Of a stretch of DNA of 64,000 bases, positions 53,490 to 63,420 are shown piece by piece (the stretch's first letter is position 1; each line of letters opens with the position of its first letter). A program made the translations under genes and the position numbers. The stretch is from Ahaetulla prasina. Lineage: Eukaryota; Chordata; Lepidosauria; Squamata; Colubridae. Location of the stretch: contig NC_080546.1 in assembly GCF_028640845.1 (NCBI RefSeq), positions 68,849,205 through 68,913,204 of the forward strand, given 5' to 3'. A model generated the notes under the pieces. It worked only from the letters and a program-made list of their open reading frames with translations. It made no database searches and was not told the origin of the DNA.

Positions 53490-54776
53490 CGTCGTTATGC
53501 GGCTGGCTATACTACAGAGAAGCCATGACTCTCGCCTAGGTGGTCACTTCGGGTTTTGAAAACTCTCCACTTGGCTAAAAGGCAATTCTGGTGGCCAAAA
53601 ATGAAATCAGATGTCAAAGACTATGTGTGGAGCTGTGCCACCTGTGTGAAATCCAGACCAGGGAAACCCCCTGGACTCCTACAAACCGTGGCTGAACCCA
53701 CGAGACCCTGGGAGGAGATTGCCATGGATTTCATTGTTGAACTTCCACCTAGTGGGGGAAATACGGTGATATGGACTGTGGTGGATTTGTTCTCTAAACA
53801 GGCCCACTTCACCGCATGCAGCGGATTGCAGTGGCAAGAAAATTAGCAAAGCTCTTCGTGAGACACATCTACAGACTACATGGGGTTCCTAAAAGGATAA
53901 TATCTGACAGGGGTGTTCAATTCACGGCCAAGTTCTGGAGGGAGTTCCTACGGTTCATTGGGTCATCTCAAAGACTTAGTTCTGGGTTCCATCCTGAGAC
54001 CAATGGTGCGGCTGAGAAATTGAACTCAATGGTGGAACAATACATACGGTGTTATGTAAATTACCAACAAGAGAACTGGTCGGATTTGTTGGCATTTGCA
54101 GAGGTTGCATATAATAATGCTGCACACAGCAGCACGGAGTTAACTCCTTTTCAGATAACCACCGGCATGGATTTCGTTCCAATGCCTGAACTCCCTGTGC
54201 AACCCCCTAACGGACTGGATGAATTCGTTGAAAAAAGAGTGGGAAAATACAAAAAAGGCCTTAGCTGTAACAGCTCAAAAATATAAAACCCAAGCTGACA
54301 AACACTGTTCCCTTCAACCCCCTTTTCGCATTGGGGATAAAGTTTTTTTATCTACTAAATATCTGAGGTTGAGAATACCAAGCAAAAAATTTGGTCCAAA
54401 ATTTTTTGGCCCTTTCCCCATTGTAAAGATTATTAATCCCGTTACCGTCCAACTCAAACTACCTCGAATTTTGGGGAAAATACACCCCGTATTCCATAGT
54501 AGCTTATTAAAACCTGCTAGGCAATCTGGACTGAGACCTCTACCTCCCCCCCCCTTTATAATCCAAGGTGAAGCCCACTATGAGATCAAGAAAATCCTTG
54601 ACTCTAGACTATACAGAGGTCAATTACAATATTTAGTCCACTGGAAGGGATATCCTTTATCAGAATCTACTTGGGTCAAAAATTGGAAAGTAAATGCTGA
54701 CAATTTGATTAAACAATTTCACCACACTTTCCCTGACAAACCTAAAAAACCTCTTGGGGTGGAGAGGGGGGGGTAG
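53490..54776 (+). pseudogene. chromovirus integrase and chromodomain
   Basis: The H2C2 zinc finger (HDSRLGGH ... WSCATCVKS), then the integrase core with AMDFIVELPPSG, SDRGVQFT and NGAAEKLNSMVEQ (D, D, E), then VFLSTKYLRL, HPVFHSSLLKPA and a chromodomain (ILDSRLYRGQLQYLVHWKGY, SESTWVKN). Chromodomains steer insertion to marked chromatin. It spans three overlapping frames with stops or shifts near 53560, 53830 and 54260, so it is inactive but well preserved. Confidence 0.9.
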
Positions 54777-54864
54777 AAGGGAAGTGCGGACCACCGACAC
54801 TCTTCTTTATTAATTCTTTGTTTTCTTTTCTAGGATATAGCTTCTTTTGCAAGGGGGGGACGCC

Positions 54865-55235
54865 TGTCAGGCCTGGAAACCATACTAGGCCATAGGTTTC
54901 CAGATGCTGGTACATTTCTCCTCTGAGGGGAAGAAGGGGGAGTTGAGGGGTATGGTAACATTCTTCAAGCGGTCAAGGTCGGATTGTGTTCACATCTGCA
55001 GAAGGAGTGGCAAGAAGAGGTCGAATAAAGTGGAAGAATGTTGGACCATGTGACCGGCAAAGGAGTTAGGGGAGTGGGACTCTTGGGGTTTGTATAACTG
55101 GGAAAAGAATCCAGAAGTTTCAGTTTTGGAATTTCACTCATCGTGTGCCAGTTTCCTTATGCTAGTAAAGAACTTTGATAGACAATGGCTTCAGAGGTTT
55201 TTTTATGCAGAAGAGGTTTTTCTGGAACCCTGTCA
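54865..55235 (+). mobile_element. chromovirus 3' LTR (371 bp)
   Basis: TGTCAGGCCTGGAAACCATA ... GGAACCCTGTCA. It is preceded by AAGGGGGGGACGCC, the polypurine tract. The first 230 bp match 52738-52969 closely, so the insertion is comparatively recent. Confidence 0.92.
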
Positions 55236-55880
55236 ATACCTCTGCCTGAGGCCATGAGGGTGAGTGGAGACTGCGGCAGCAATTGGAATAAGTTCAGGCC
55301 AGAGTTCAATGACTACACCTTAGCTACAGGCTTGGATAAGTTGGCAGCAGTTCAAGCTGCCATATTAAGGAGATTGATGGGCAGTGAATCCTCCACATCT
55401 ACAGACACAATTTGACCCTTTCTGTGGAGCAAGAAAGAGATACCAAAATTATTCTGGACGCTTTAGAGACTTATTCCAGACCTCTCAAAAATGTTATTTT
55501 TGAAAGATAAATATTTGGCAGCTGCCAGCAAGAAGAAGGTGAAATGATAGCTTTGTCACATGCTTAAAGGAAAAAGCAGCCAGTTGTCACTATGGCCTCT
55601 TAAGGGATGAACTCATTCGAGACAAAATAGTTTTGGGTGTTACTAGTGAAAGCACTCATTGCCTTCTCTTGAGAGAGCATAATTTAAGCCTACAAGCAGC
55701 AATTGAGATGTGTCGGACTATAGAACTTACTGACAAATGGCTAAAAGTTCTAGAGCGGGGTAAGAATTGTATTAATAAAGTCTCTAAACAACAGCCAAGT
55801 ATGATGAATTATCAACACAAGTACTAGCATAAAAGGCAGTTTTATAGTTCATCTGTAAACAATCAAGTAGCATACAAATA
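55236..55880 (+). pseudogene. Ty3/gypsy gag (host of the chromovirus)
   Basis: The frame 55185-55415 continues gag after the insertion: PLPEAMRVSGDCGSNWNKFR, EFNDYTLATGL, KLAAVQAAILRRLMG. Later fragments (FNLTVEQERD-like near 55425, DKIVLGVTSESTHCLLL, LQAAIEMCRTIE at 55633-55827) are conserved gag of the K02A2.6-like gypsy group. The frame has stops. A zinc knuckle is not seen intact. Confidence 0.8.
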
Positions 55881-56339
55881 TTGCGGCAGTGTGCATATAC
55901 AAGAGAGAAAGCAGTGCCCTGCATATGGGAAAATCTGCAGAGCTTTGCAGGAGTGTGTCAGGCACAGAAAAGGGAAGTGAGGAAGCTGCATACAATTGAG
56001 AAAATGTCAGACTTGGAGAATGCATCCTTGTTTATCACTGATGTGATTTATAGGAAAGAATGTATCGGCGCAATACACTCCAAGGGCAAAAAATGGTTTG
56101 TGAATCTCAGGATTAACAACATAATTCAATCCTGCCAGCTGGACTCAGGTGCAGCCTGTGATGTTATGAGTCTAAAGGACAAAATGAAACTGGCACCCGA
56201 GATACTTCTTCAGCCTAGCGGTACTAAATTGAAGTTAAATTCAAGAGAACTAATGAACTCACTGGGCCTATTTCAAACAGAATGCAGCATATGTGGGGAT
56301 ATTTATAACCTTGAATTTGAGATTGTGGAAGCTGATTAG
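55881..56339 (+). pseudogene. Ty3/gypsy protease region
   Basis: An open 152-codon frame. SCQLDSGAACDVMSLKD carries the aspartic protease DSGA active site (about residue 90), preceded by WFVNLRINN. It is followed without break by pol. One stop separates it from 56349. Confidence 0.8.
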
Positions 56340-56348
56340 AAACCATTA

Positions 56349-57430
56349 TTGTCAGGATCAACATGTGAGCACTTGGGGTTGATGCAGTTTACAATTCTGG
56401 CCAAGCTACACAATGTTGTGAGTTACCCCCCTAAATCTCTGGTGGGGCCATTGACAAAACAGCAAATCCTCCAAGTATATCAGGAAGTGTTTGAAGGTCC
56501 CATAGTATCTGTCCAAGGAGAGGCTCATTTTGAACTTGATCCTACTATTTCCCTAGTACAAAATGCACCACACAATGTGCCTATAGCTATTAAGCAGCAG
56601 GTTAAAGCACAATTGGATAAATACGAGGCAGAAGGATATATTACGTCAGTAACCGAGCCCACTGACTGGATAAGTAACATGGTTGTTATTAGGAGACCAG
56701 AGAAGATTAGAATTTGCATTGATACCAAGTTTCTAAATATGGCCCTGAAATGGTCACACTATTTAATGCCAACACTTGATGATGTTTTGCACAAGCTACC
56801 CAAAGCACCGGTTTTTACGCTTGTTGATGCTAGTGATGCCTTCTTACAGTGCAAACTGGATGAAATGAGTAGCTACATGACTATATTCTGGACCCCATGG
56901 GATAGAAAGAGATCGCTTAAATTACCCTTTGGAGTTTCGTTAGCACCAGAGGTGTATCAACAAAAGCAATACAAATTACAGACTGGGCTCAGTGGGATTG
57001 AGTTAATAGCTGATGACATTCTTATAGTTGGCTGTGGTGAAACAGATGAAGATGCTGAGCATGATCATAATGAGAAGCTAATAGCACTATTAGATTGGTG
57101 CAGGCAGGTGAGATTAAGCCTGTGTAAAGAAGTTGCAATTTAAAGTGCACAAAGTCCACTTCCATGAGCATCTTTTGTCCTCACGAGGTTTAAAAGCTGA
57201 TCCAGATAAGATTAGAGCCATTGTGGAGATGCCACCGCCTGCTGATGTTAAATCAATGCAGAGATTTATCAGATTTGTTACCTATTTAGCAAAATTTCTG
57301 CTGCAACTATTGGAGGTGAGTCAGCCACTGAGACACCTTCTGGACAAATATGTAGTTTGGCATTGGCTTCCCAAGCATGAGCAGGCAGTACAGGAGATAA
57401 AATGCTGGTCACTATTGCTCCAGTGTTAAA
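56349..57430 (+). pseudogene. Ty3/gypsy reverse transcriptase
   Basis: 56349-57143 has ordered RT motifs: TEPTDWISNMVVIRRPEKIR, RICIDTKFLNMALKW, FTLVDASDAFLQCKLD (first Asp), LPFGVSLAPEVYQQK and the catalytic IADDILIVG. 57133-57429 continues with LLSSRGLKADPDKIRAIVEM and MQRFIRFVTYLAKFL. The frame is nearly intact. It is interrupted at 57437 within the start of RNase H (APVLKYY). Confidence 0.88.
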
Positions 57431-57437
57431 ATATTAC

Positions 57438-58273
57438 TGAAAGTAAAACCTCTTGAAACGTAGTATTTCAAAAGGAACCTTTTATTAAGCAGAAGTGACA
57501 GCAATGGATTCAAAACAACATCTGAATACCTCTAGGCAAGACAAGTAGGATTAAAGCAGTAGAGACCCCTCCCTTAAGCCAGAATGCAGATTTTATCCAA
57601 TAAACAAATGTGAAGATGTTTTCTTTATCAGCTGATACCCTGAGAACTGGATAAGCATGTATTCCCATCGTTCCCCTTTAAAATAAAAAAGTCCACATGG
57701 TTGTCATAAACATTCCTCAACATTAAGAATAGAATTTTATTGGCCAAGTGTGATTGGACACACAAGGAATTTGTCTTGGTGCATATGCTCTCAGTGTACA
57801 TAAAAGAAAAGATACGTTCATCAAGGTACAACATTTACAACACAATTGATGATCAATATATCAATATAAATCATAAGGATTGCCAGCAACAAGTTATAGT
57901 CATACAGTCATAAGTGGAAAGAGATTGGTGATGGGAACTATGAAACGATTAATAGTAGTGCAGATTCAGTAAATAGTCTGACAGTGTTGAGGGAATTATT
58001 TGTTTACCAGAGTGATGGCCTTCGGGAAAAAACTGTTCTTGTGTCTAGTTGTTCTGGTGTGCAGTGCTCTATAGCGTCGTTTTGAGGGTAGGAGTTGAAA
58101 CAGTTTATGTCCAGGATGCGAGGGATCTGCAAATATTTTCAAGGAGATCTCAGGGCGCTTTGGCGCCAGGATATAGGTTGTAAAATATTTGTTGACACAG
58201 GCAATGCTAGTAATTCGAATTCAAGCCCCCCTTCTCCCAACTGAATGGCAGTATCACTTTTAGGGATCTGACA
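57438..58273 (-). mobile_element. LTR inserted in gypsy pol, itself carrying a LINE
   Basis: TG at 57438 and ACA at 58273. The flanks ATTAC (57433-57437) and ATTAT (58274-58278) are a 5-bp TSD with one change. Removing the block joins VTIAPVLKYY to YDVTKTVTIQSD. Shared ends with 9807-10267 show the same family and orientation, and GAACCTTTTATTAAG carries the antisense polyadenylation signal. A LINE occupies 57726-58143. Confidence 0.85.
57726..58143 (-). mobile_element. LINE 3' end with ATTCT-type terminus, within an LTR
   Basis: The plus strand reads AATAGAATTTTATTGGCCAA, GTGTGATTGGACACACAAGG ... GGGAAAAAACTGTTCTTGTG, the complement of 32796-33205. The pentanucleotide tail is only one to two units here, in contrast to 38632. 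Confidence 0.85.
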
Positions 58274-58930
58274 ATTATGATGTTACAAAGACTGTTACCA
58301 TCCAAAGTGACTCCAGCAAAAATGGCCTAGGATGTTGCCTATTGCAAGAAGGTCAGCTGGTTGCATATGCGTCCACAGCGCTCTCTTCTGCCGAGTTGAA
58401 TTATGCTCAAATTGAAAAGGAATGCTTAAGTATTGTATTTGCCTGCCAGCGTTTTCATCATTATCTTTATGGCAAGAATACAATCAAAGCCAAAACTGAT
58501 CACAAGCCGCTAATAGCCATATTCAAGAAGTCCCTTTTGTGCGCTCCCGAACGGTTGCAGAGCATGATGCTTAGTTTGCAGAATTACCCCCTTAATGTTG
58601 TCTGCAAGCCAGGACGTGAAATGTACATTAGTGATACCCTGAGTAGGGCTATTTTAGATCAGGTGACACTTGGAGGAGAACATGAGCATCAGATGGTCTG
58701 CTGGTTGCAACAGTAACTTTTTTCGCTGAAGTTAATCAAGCAGACTATCTTAATGTAACAAATCAGCAGCTATGTCAGCTTAGGCAGCAAACAAGTACTG
58801 ATGTAGCTTTACAGGCACTGAAGGCTATCGTTATGAGTGGATGGCCGGATGAGAAGGAGGCAGTTGCAGCAATAGTGAGGGAATATTGGTCTTTTAAAGA
58901 TGAGATTGCCATACAAAATGGGATCTGGGG
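58274..58930 (+). pseudogene. Ty3/gypsy RNase H and spacer
   Basis: IQSDSSKNGLGCCLLQEG (first Asp), QIEKECLSIVFACQRFHHYL (Glu), KTDHKPLIAIFKK (Asp) and ISDTLSRA are the gypsy RNase H set. Spacer sequence (LRQQTSTDVALQALKAIV, MSGWPDEKEAV) continues to about 58925. The integrase that should follow is absent, so the copy is truncated at 3'. Confidence 0.87.
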
Positions 58931-59226
58931 CAGCTGACCAACTGGTTTGGTAAGTAGACAGATTTTTATACATTTCAGGCATTTTGCAATTTTAGGGCTT
59001 GAGTTTGGAGTGTCTTTTCTCATTTAATCTATTTGGTGCTCATCTGGGGTCATGACTGGCCCCCCAGGGTAGGGTGATGCTAATCTTAAGTGTTTGCTTA
59101 ATCCTGTTAGTTTGATTTAATTGGTTTTGGCTTGTTTCTATTGTGTTGTTTATTTGAGGATTGCTGCTATAGCGCTTTCTCGGTGAATGGGGAAGTTGTG
59201 GTTTTATGAATGAAATATTGTTGCTA
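58931..59226. other. unannotated sequence
   Basis: No match to any element recognised in this window. Confidence 0.35.
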
Positions 59227-59227
59227 C

Positions 59228-59490
59228 TTAGAATAGAATAACAGAGTTGAAAAGTACCCTGTAGGTCATCTAGTCCAACTACTGCTCAAGCAGGAGACCC
59301 TATACCATTTCTGATGGCTGTCCAGTCTTCTTGAAAGATTTCAGTGATGAAGCTTTCCACAACTCCTGAAGGCAAGCTGTTCCGTTGGTTGATTGTTCTC
59401 ACTGTCATAAAATTTCTCCTTATTTCTAGGTTGAATCTTTCCTTGATTAGTTTCCATCCATTATTCCTTATCTGTGTCAACAGGCCAACT
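59228..59490 (-). mobile_element. CR1 3' end
   Basis: On the minus strand: GGAAACTAATCAAGGAAAGA, GGAGAAATTTTATGACAGTG, GACTGGACAGCCATCAGAAA and TAGTTGGACTAGATGACCTA, ending with CTGTTATTCTATTCT. It is the fullest CR1 3' end in the window. Confidence 0.88.
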
Positions 59491-59527
59491 AAAGAAGGCC
59501 AACTAAAGCACCTACATACATAGGTGC

Positions 59528-59723
59528 TGTCAGGAACTTGGAAATCCAAAAAGCAAAACTTGAATGAGTACATCATTTTGGCACTGAAGAAAGCCAGCTC
59601 TAACTTTTCCCAGGCAATATTGCATAGTTAAAGAATAGAGTCCTACCTTATTCTCACTGGACAGGTCACATTGTCCAGTTATGAATCATTTTGTTTTGAG
59701 AATAGTTCGTGTCTTGGCCGACA
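59528..59723 (-). mobile_element. LTR-like block (tentative)
   Basis: TGTCAGGAACTTGG to TTGGCCGACA, with TTGAATGAGTACATCAT and CTGGACAGGTCACATTG shared with the blocks at 26203 and 50084. It may be part of the 3' LTR of the minus-strand gypsy at 60898. Confidence 0.4.
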
Positions 59724-59764
59724 TCTGCAGAAGTGAGAACAGTTCATGTCTTGGCTGACACTTT

Positions 59765-60063
59765 ATTGTTGTTTTTTTTAAACATAACATTACATCATAT
59801 ATTATTTTACAGCTTACTGTATCGACATATATATTCTCTGTTCTTATTCAATCATTCATCTACATGCTTATATTTACACTGGTGTCTATTTACAGAACCT
59901 TCATTATCCGGTTAACACTATTCAGTAATTTACACTTCCTAGTTTTAACCTAATTAGATTAACATTCCGATTTATTATTTTGATTTCTTTTTTCTAGCCA
60001 ATCATATAATTTGTTCCACATTTTATAGTATTTCGACTCTTCCCTTTCCTTAATTTCCAGTGC
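59765..60063 (-). mobile_element. L1 3' end with 15-bp TSD
   Basis: Perfect CTTGGCTGACACTTT at 59750-59764 and 60064-60078. The minus strand starts within the last ORF2 codons (YYKMWNKLYDWLEK, then KSEC stop), followed by about 200 bp of 3' UTR and an A-rich end (T-run at 59771). It is a strongly 5'-truncated insertion. Confidence 0.88.
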
Positions 60064-60078
60064 CTTGGCTGACACTTT

Positions 60079-60266
60079 GGTGGGGGCTGGACTCTTATGG
60101 TTGAAATCTGCAGCCTCTGCATTCCATTTTCCTCTTCCCTTCCCCCAGTTCTTTGGCAAGTTGAAAAGTAATAGTATTCACAGAAAGCATAAGCAAATTC
60201 AATCTTGGCATGGTGGCCCCCTGAAAAGAAGAGATACCTGCAAACACATATTGCCATCATAGGTTC
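60079..60266 (-). mobile_element. probable gypsy 3' end / LTR remnant
   Basis: On the minus strand, CAGGGGGCCACCATGCC near 60215 could be a polypurine tract and LTR start. The block lies between the solo LTR and the L1 insertion and is contiguous with the gypsy remnant at 60898 once the solo LTR is removed. Confidence 0.3.
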
Positions 60267-60897
60267 TGTTGTGACTTGCCCTCCCTCCTCTCCTCAGCCA
60301 GGCCCCTCCAGTCTCCAACCAGGCCTTTTATCAGACTCCAAGTCTGATAATGAAGATGAAGGGCCTGTCATGACTCCAGCCCCCGGCCCTGGTCCCATGC
60401 CCAGAGAGGATTCAAGGAGTGAAAGGAGAAGCCCAATAAACCTCACTCATACAGCGTGTGTTCCTTTGGCTCAGCCTTCAGAGCAGGAAGCCAGCCAGGT
60501 GGTGGAATTACCTGGGCCTACTCCCTCTGACCCCTCCCTTTCCCAGACGCTGACAGCAGATCCAGCTGAAGACAATTCAGAGTAGGTGGACCCTCGTTTC
60601 TGGAGATCTGAGAGGTGACGCCAGCAGAAGGAAGGGTGGGGCAGGCCTGGATAAATGCTGAGTCATGGAGCCAAACCCCACAGCCTATATAAAGGACCTG
60701 CTTTTGGCATTCCAACCTTGAGTCAAGCAATGTCTTATCTAGTTTGCTGATACCGGACCCTATCGCTGAAGTCACAACTTGGACTCCTGCCTGCCCTGAT
60801 AGACCTCGAAGGAACTTGGCAAGCTGCAGAAGCTTTGTTGTCAAGTTTGTTACGGACTTCCTTGACTCGTTCGTCGGAGTGGGGATGGGACACGACA
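60267..60897 (+). mobile_element. solo LTR, 631 bp, TSD GGTTC, with an open frame
   Basis: Perfect GGTTC at 60262-60266 and 60898-60902, TG start and CACGACA end. A TATA box (GCCTATATAAAGGACC) sits near 60692. The first 320 bp are an open frame (to 60585) rich in Pro, Ser and Glu (PPSSPQPGPSSLQPG, SDSKSDNEDEGPV). The 5' end resembles 41660-41918. Formed by LTR-LTR recombination. Confidence 0.93.
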
Positions 60898-61504
60898 GGT
60901 TCATGCCTTTCTTCTTTATATCTCCCCCAGATTACTGAGGATATTTTAAATGGTACCTGTTCACTAGTTGGTCTGACCTAATGTTGGCTTTAACCCATAC
61001 TGTTTCTGTCCTTGGATATCCTTTACATTGCACTGCAATACTGAAATTTCTCTTTGTAATATCTAGAATCTAATATCTTTTTTATTTCATAGTATTCTTC
61101 TCCCCCATGATCAGAGCCAGGGGTTCTTTCCCCACTGGACTCAACTTACACCCTTTGGCTGGCTTTAGCAAGCTACAATGGAATACTGAATGTACTTTCC
61201 TTAATATCTTGGGTAACTGTAGTTCTATTGGGACTGAATTGATGATTTTCACACTAGGAAAAGGACCAATATACTTGAGGCCCAACTTTTTACAAGGTTG
61301 TCCTAATCTCAGGTATTTTGTGGACAAGTACACTCCTCCCCTTGAACTATTTTGAGGAGCTCTCCTTTATTTGCTTGTTGTTTTTGCCCCTCCCTCACTT
61401 TTACTAAGGCTTTCTTTACATCTTCGCATACGCCTTTTAAGAAGTCCATCCACACCTGGAGAATTACTGAGGAGGGAGTCTGCTTGGGATACTCTGGCAT
61501 AGAC
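60898..61504 (-). pseudogene. Ty3/gypsy integrase C-terminus and chromodomain, decayed
   Basis: The frame 61082-61333 reads YLSTKYLRLGQPCKKLGLKY, IGPFPSVKIINS and HSVFHCSLLKPAKG, homologous to the chromovirus at 54340-54520. Upstream are GVCEDVKKALVKVREGQK fragments (61309-61500). Downstream, EIKKIL-type and YHLKYPQ fragments of the chromodomain lie across shifts to 60902. It is cut by the solo LTR at 60897 and by a MITE at 61511. Confidence 0.82.
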
Positions 61505-61510
61505 ATGGCC

Positions 61511-61690
61511 CAGGGGTGGGTTCCAAATTTTTTTACTACCGGTTCTGTGAGCATGGCTTGTTTGGTGGGCATGGCTTGGTGGGCATGTGACTGTGGGCGT
61601 TGCTTGGTGGGCATGTGACTGGGTGGGCATGGCCAACTTGACGTCACTCACATCAAGGATTAGGGTTAGGGTGCCTGGCCTCTCCTCCTC
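61511..61690. mobile_element. hAT MITE (TACCGGTTC family), right end unclear
   Basis: It starts CAGGGGTGGGTTCCAAATTT and contains TTTACTACCGGTTCTGTGAG, GGCTTGGTGGGCATG units and GGCCAACTTGACGTCACTCA. The right TIR is not visible. A GGATTAGGGTTAGGGTG stretch ends it. Confidence 0.75.
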
Positions 61691-62225
61691 AAAGGCCTTA
61701 ATGAGATACAATTTCCCTATTTATTTACTACTACTGAACATCCAAAATATACTATTTAATCCTATGTATATATGCCATATGTGTACATACATATTACATA
61801 ATATAGTGTGAATATAGGCACACACAAAGATATATTATCTACTATATATACTGTATGTGTATGTACACACACACACACCTCTTTTAAAATATACACATTC
61901 AACCTCCCTTACTACATTTGGAAAAACACACCCAGAGTCCATTTTCTGCCACACATTTAACTATAACTTCTGTACATTTAGAACATTACACACACCATCA
62001 AATATTTTTCCCTAGCTTGCACATGATCGTTAGAGCCAGATGTCATGGATTGAGTAAAATGTGGTGAAACTCACTTAACCACACTCTTGATTAGCAACCA
62101 AAATTTTGGGCTCAATTGTGGCCGTAAGTCAAGAACTATCTCCGCCTTCCTCTGCATGGCAGCCTTGTCCTAGTAAACTCCTTTTCCTTTCTGGCAATTT
62201 TCCTCTCTGTTAGAAGCACCAAAAC
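61691..62225. other. AT-rich sequence with short CA repeats
   Basis: It includes an ACACACACACAC run near 61867 and alternating TATA segments. No recognised gene or element. Confidence 0.4.
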
Positions 62226-62237
62226 AATCCAGATATA

Positions 62238-62300
62238 AGATTTCCTGCTGGACCAGGGGGTTGGACTAGATGGCCCCTAAGGTCCCTTCCAGCCGTAGAT
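62238..62300 (+). mobile_element. CR1 3' tip
   Basis: TTCCTGCTGGACCAGGGGGT, TGGACTAGATGGCCCCTAAG, GTCCCTTCCAGCCGTAGATT: the terminal 60 bp of a CR1. Confidence 0.8.
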
Positions 62301-62371
62301 TACTGTCCTGTTTCAAAGCATCTTCTGAAGCCACGTTTAGTGCCAGGGTTTGTGGTCCTTCCTTCCACTTC

Positions 62372-62460
62372 TTTCTCTCTCTCTCCCTCCCCCCTTCCTT
62401 CCTTCCTTTTCTTTCTTTCTCTCGCTCTGTTTTCTCTCTCTCTCCCTCCCTCCCTTCCTC
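62372..62460. repeat. pyrimidine-rich (CTTT/CCCT)n tract
   Basis: Runs of TCTCTC, CCTTCC and CTTTCTTT. The overlapping frames on both strands are artefacts of composition. Confidence 0.8.
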
Positions 62461-62503
62461 CTGAAATGCCAGCAAAACTCACCACTTTGCTCCTAAAGTG
62501 GTC

Positions 62504-62654
62504 TAGGGCAGAAGTCTCCAACCTTAGCAACTTTTAGACTTGTGGACTTCAACTCTCAGAGTTCCTCAGCCAGCAAAGCAAATCTGGCTGAGGAACTCTG
62601 GGAGTTGAAGTCCACAAATCTTAAAGTTGCCAAGGTTGGAGACCTCTGCCCTAG
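62504..62654. mobile_element. palindromic foldback MITE, 151 bp
   Basis: The left arm CTAGGGCAGAAGTCTCCAAC ... CTCAGCCAG and the right arm CTGGCTGAGG ... GGAGACCTCTGCCCTAG are near-perfect reverse complements of about 70 bp around a 10-bp loop. Half-size relatives are at 859 and 2258. It is non-coding, and the transcript would form a strong hairpin. Confidence 0.88.
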
Positions 62655-62704
62655 GGGAACAATCCACATTGCTAAAACACACAAACAACCCACGTTGCAT
62701 CTGT

Positions 62705-63360
62705 TTTATTTATTTATTTATTTATTTGTCACAACAGAATATATATAAGCATAAGCATGAAATAAGTATACAATATATAAGCATATATATAAGCATAAGT
62801 ATGTAATAACTATATTAATTGGATATAATGAAAGGAAATATTAGGACAGGAACGGTAGGCACGCTTGTGGTCTTATGCACGCCCCTTACAGACCTCTTAG
62901 GAATGGGATGAGGTCAATAGTAGACAGTTTTTGGTTAAAGCTTTGGGGATTGGGGGAAGAGACCACAGAGTCTGGTAGTGTATTCCAAGTATTAACAACT
63001 CTGTTACTGAAGTCATATTTTCTGCAATCAAGATTGGAGCGGTTAACATTAAGCTTAAATCTATGTGTGCTTGTGTATTGTTGCAATTGAAGCTGAAGTA
63101 GTCTTCGACAGGAAGGACATTGTAATAGATGATTCTATGAGTTAAACTCAGGTCATGTCGAAGGCGGCATAGTTCTAAATTTTCTAAACCCAGGATTTCA
63201 AGTCTGGTGGCATAAGGTATTTTGTTGTAATCAGAGGAGTGGAGAAAACTCTTCTTGTAAAAGATTTCTGAACACGTTCAATTGTATTAATGTCTGAAAT
63301 GAGGTATGGGTTCCAGACAGGCAAGCTGTATTCAAGAATCTAGCAAATGTTTTATATGCT
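62705..63360 (-). pseudogene. LINE 3' end (same family as 50925-52180)
   Basis: A (TTTA)n tail at 62705-62728 and then, on the minus strand, the conserved 3' UTR (AAGGGGCGTGCATAAG). Further in are C-terminal codons NVNRSNLDCRKYDFSNRVVN and TWNTLPDSVV (62886-63086), with more coding remnants to about 63350. It is 5'-truncated and frameshifted. Confidence 0.85.
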
Positions 63361-63420
63361 CTGGTTAGTAGTGTAGTAATAGTAGTAGTAGTGTAGTGTT
63401 TTAGGGGAGGAGGTTCAATT

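Larger units (their letters stand above)
52738..55235 (+). mobile_element. chromodomain Ty3/gypsy (chromovirus), deletion derivative, TSD ATACC
   Basis: Perfect ATACC at 52733-52737 and 55236-55240. The 5' LTR (52738-52969) is cut short and joins directly to the end of RNase H/spacer, so its own end, the primer-binding site, gag, protease and RT are deleted. The integrase, chromodomain, polypurine tract (54852-54859) and full 371-bp 3' LTR remain. An L2-like 3' end is inserted at about 53209-53484. Confidence 0.93.

Noticed and set aside
61665..61680. Telomere-like TTAGGGTTAGGG
   Set aside because: Only about two units at the end of a MITE; not an interstitial telomeric array.
62266..62537. 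Four overlapping frames around a CT-rich tract
   Set aside because: All derive from the pyrimidine-rich repeat.
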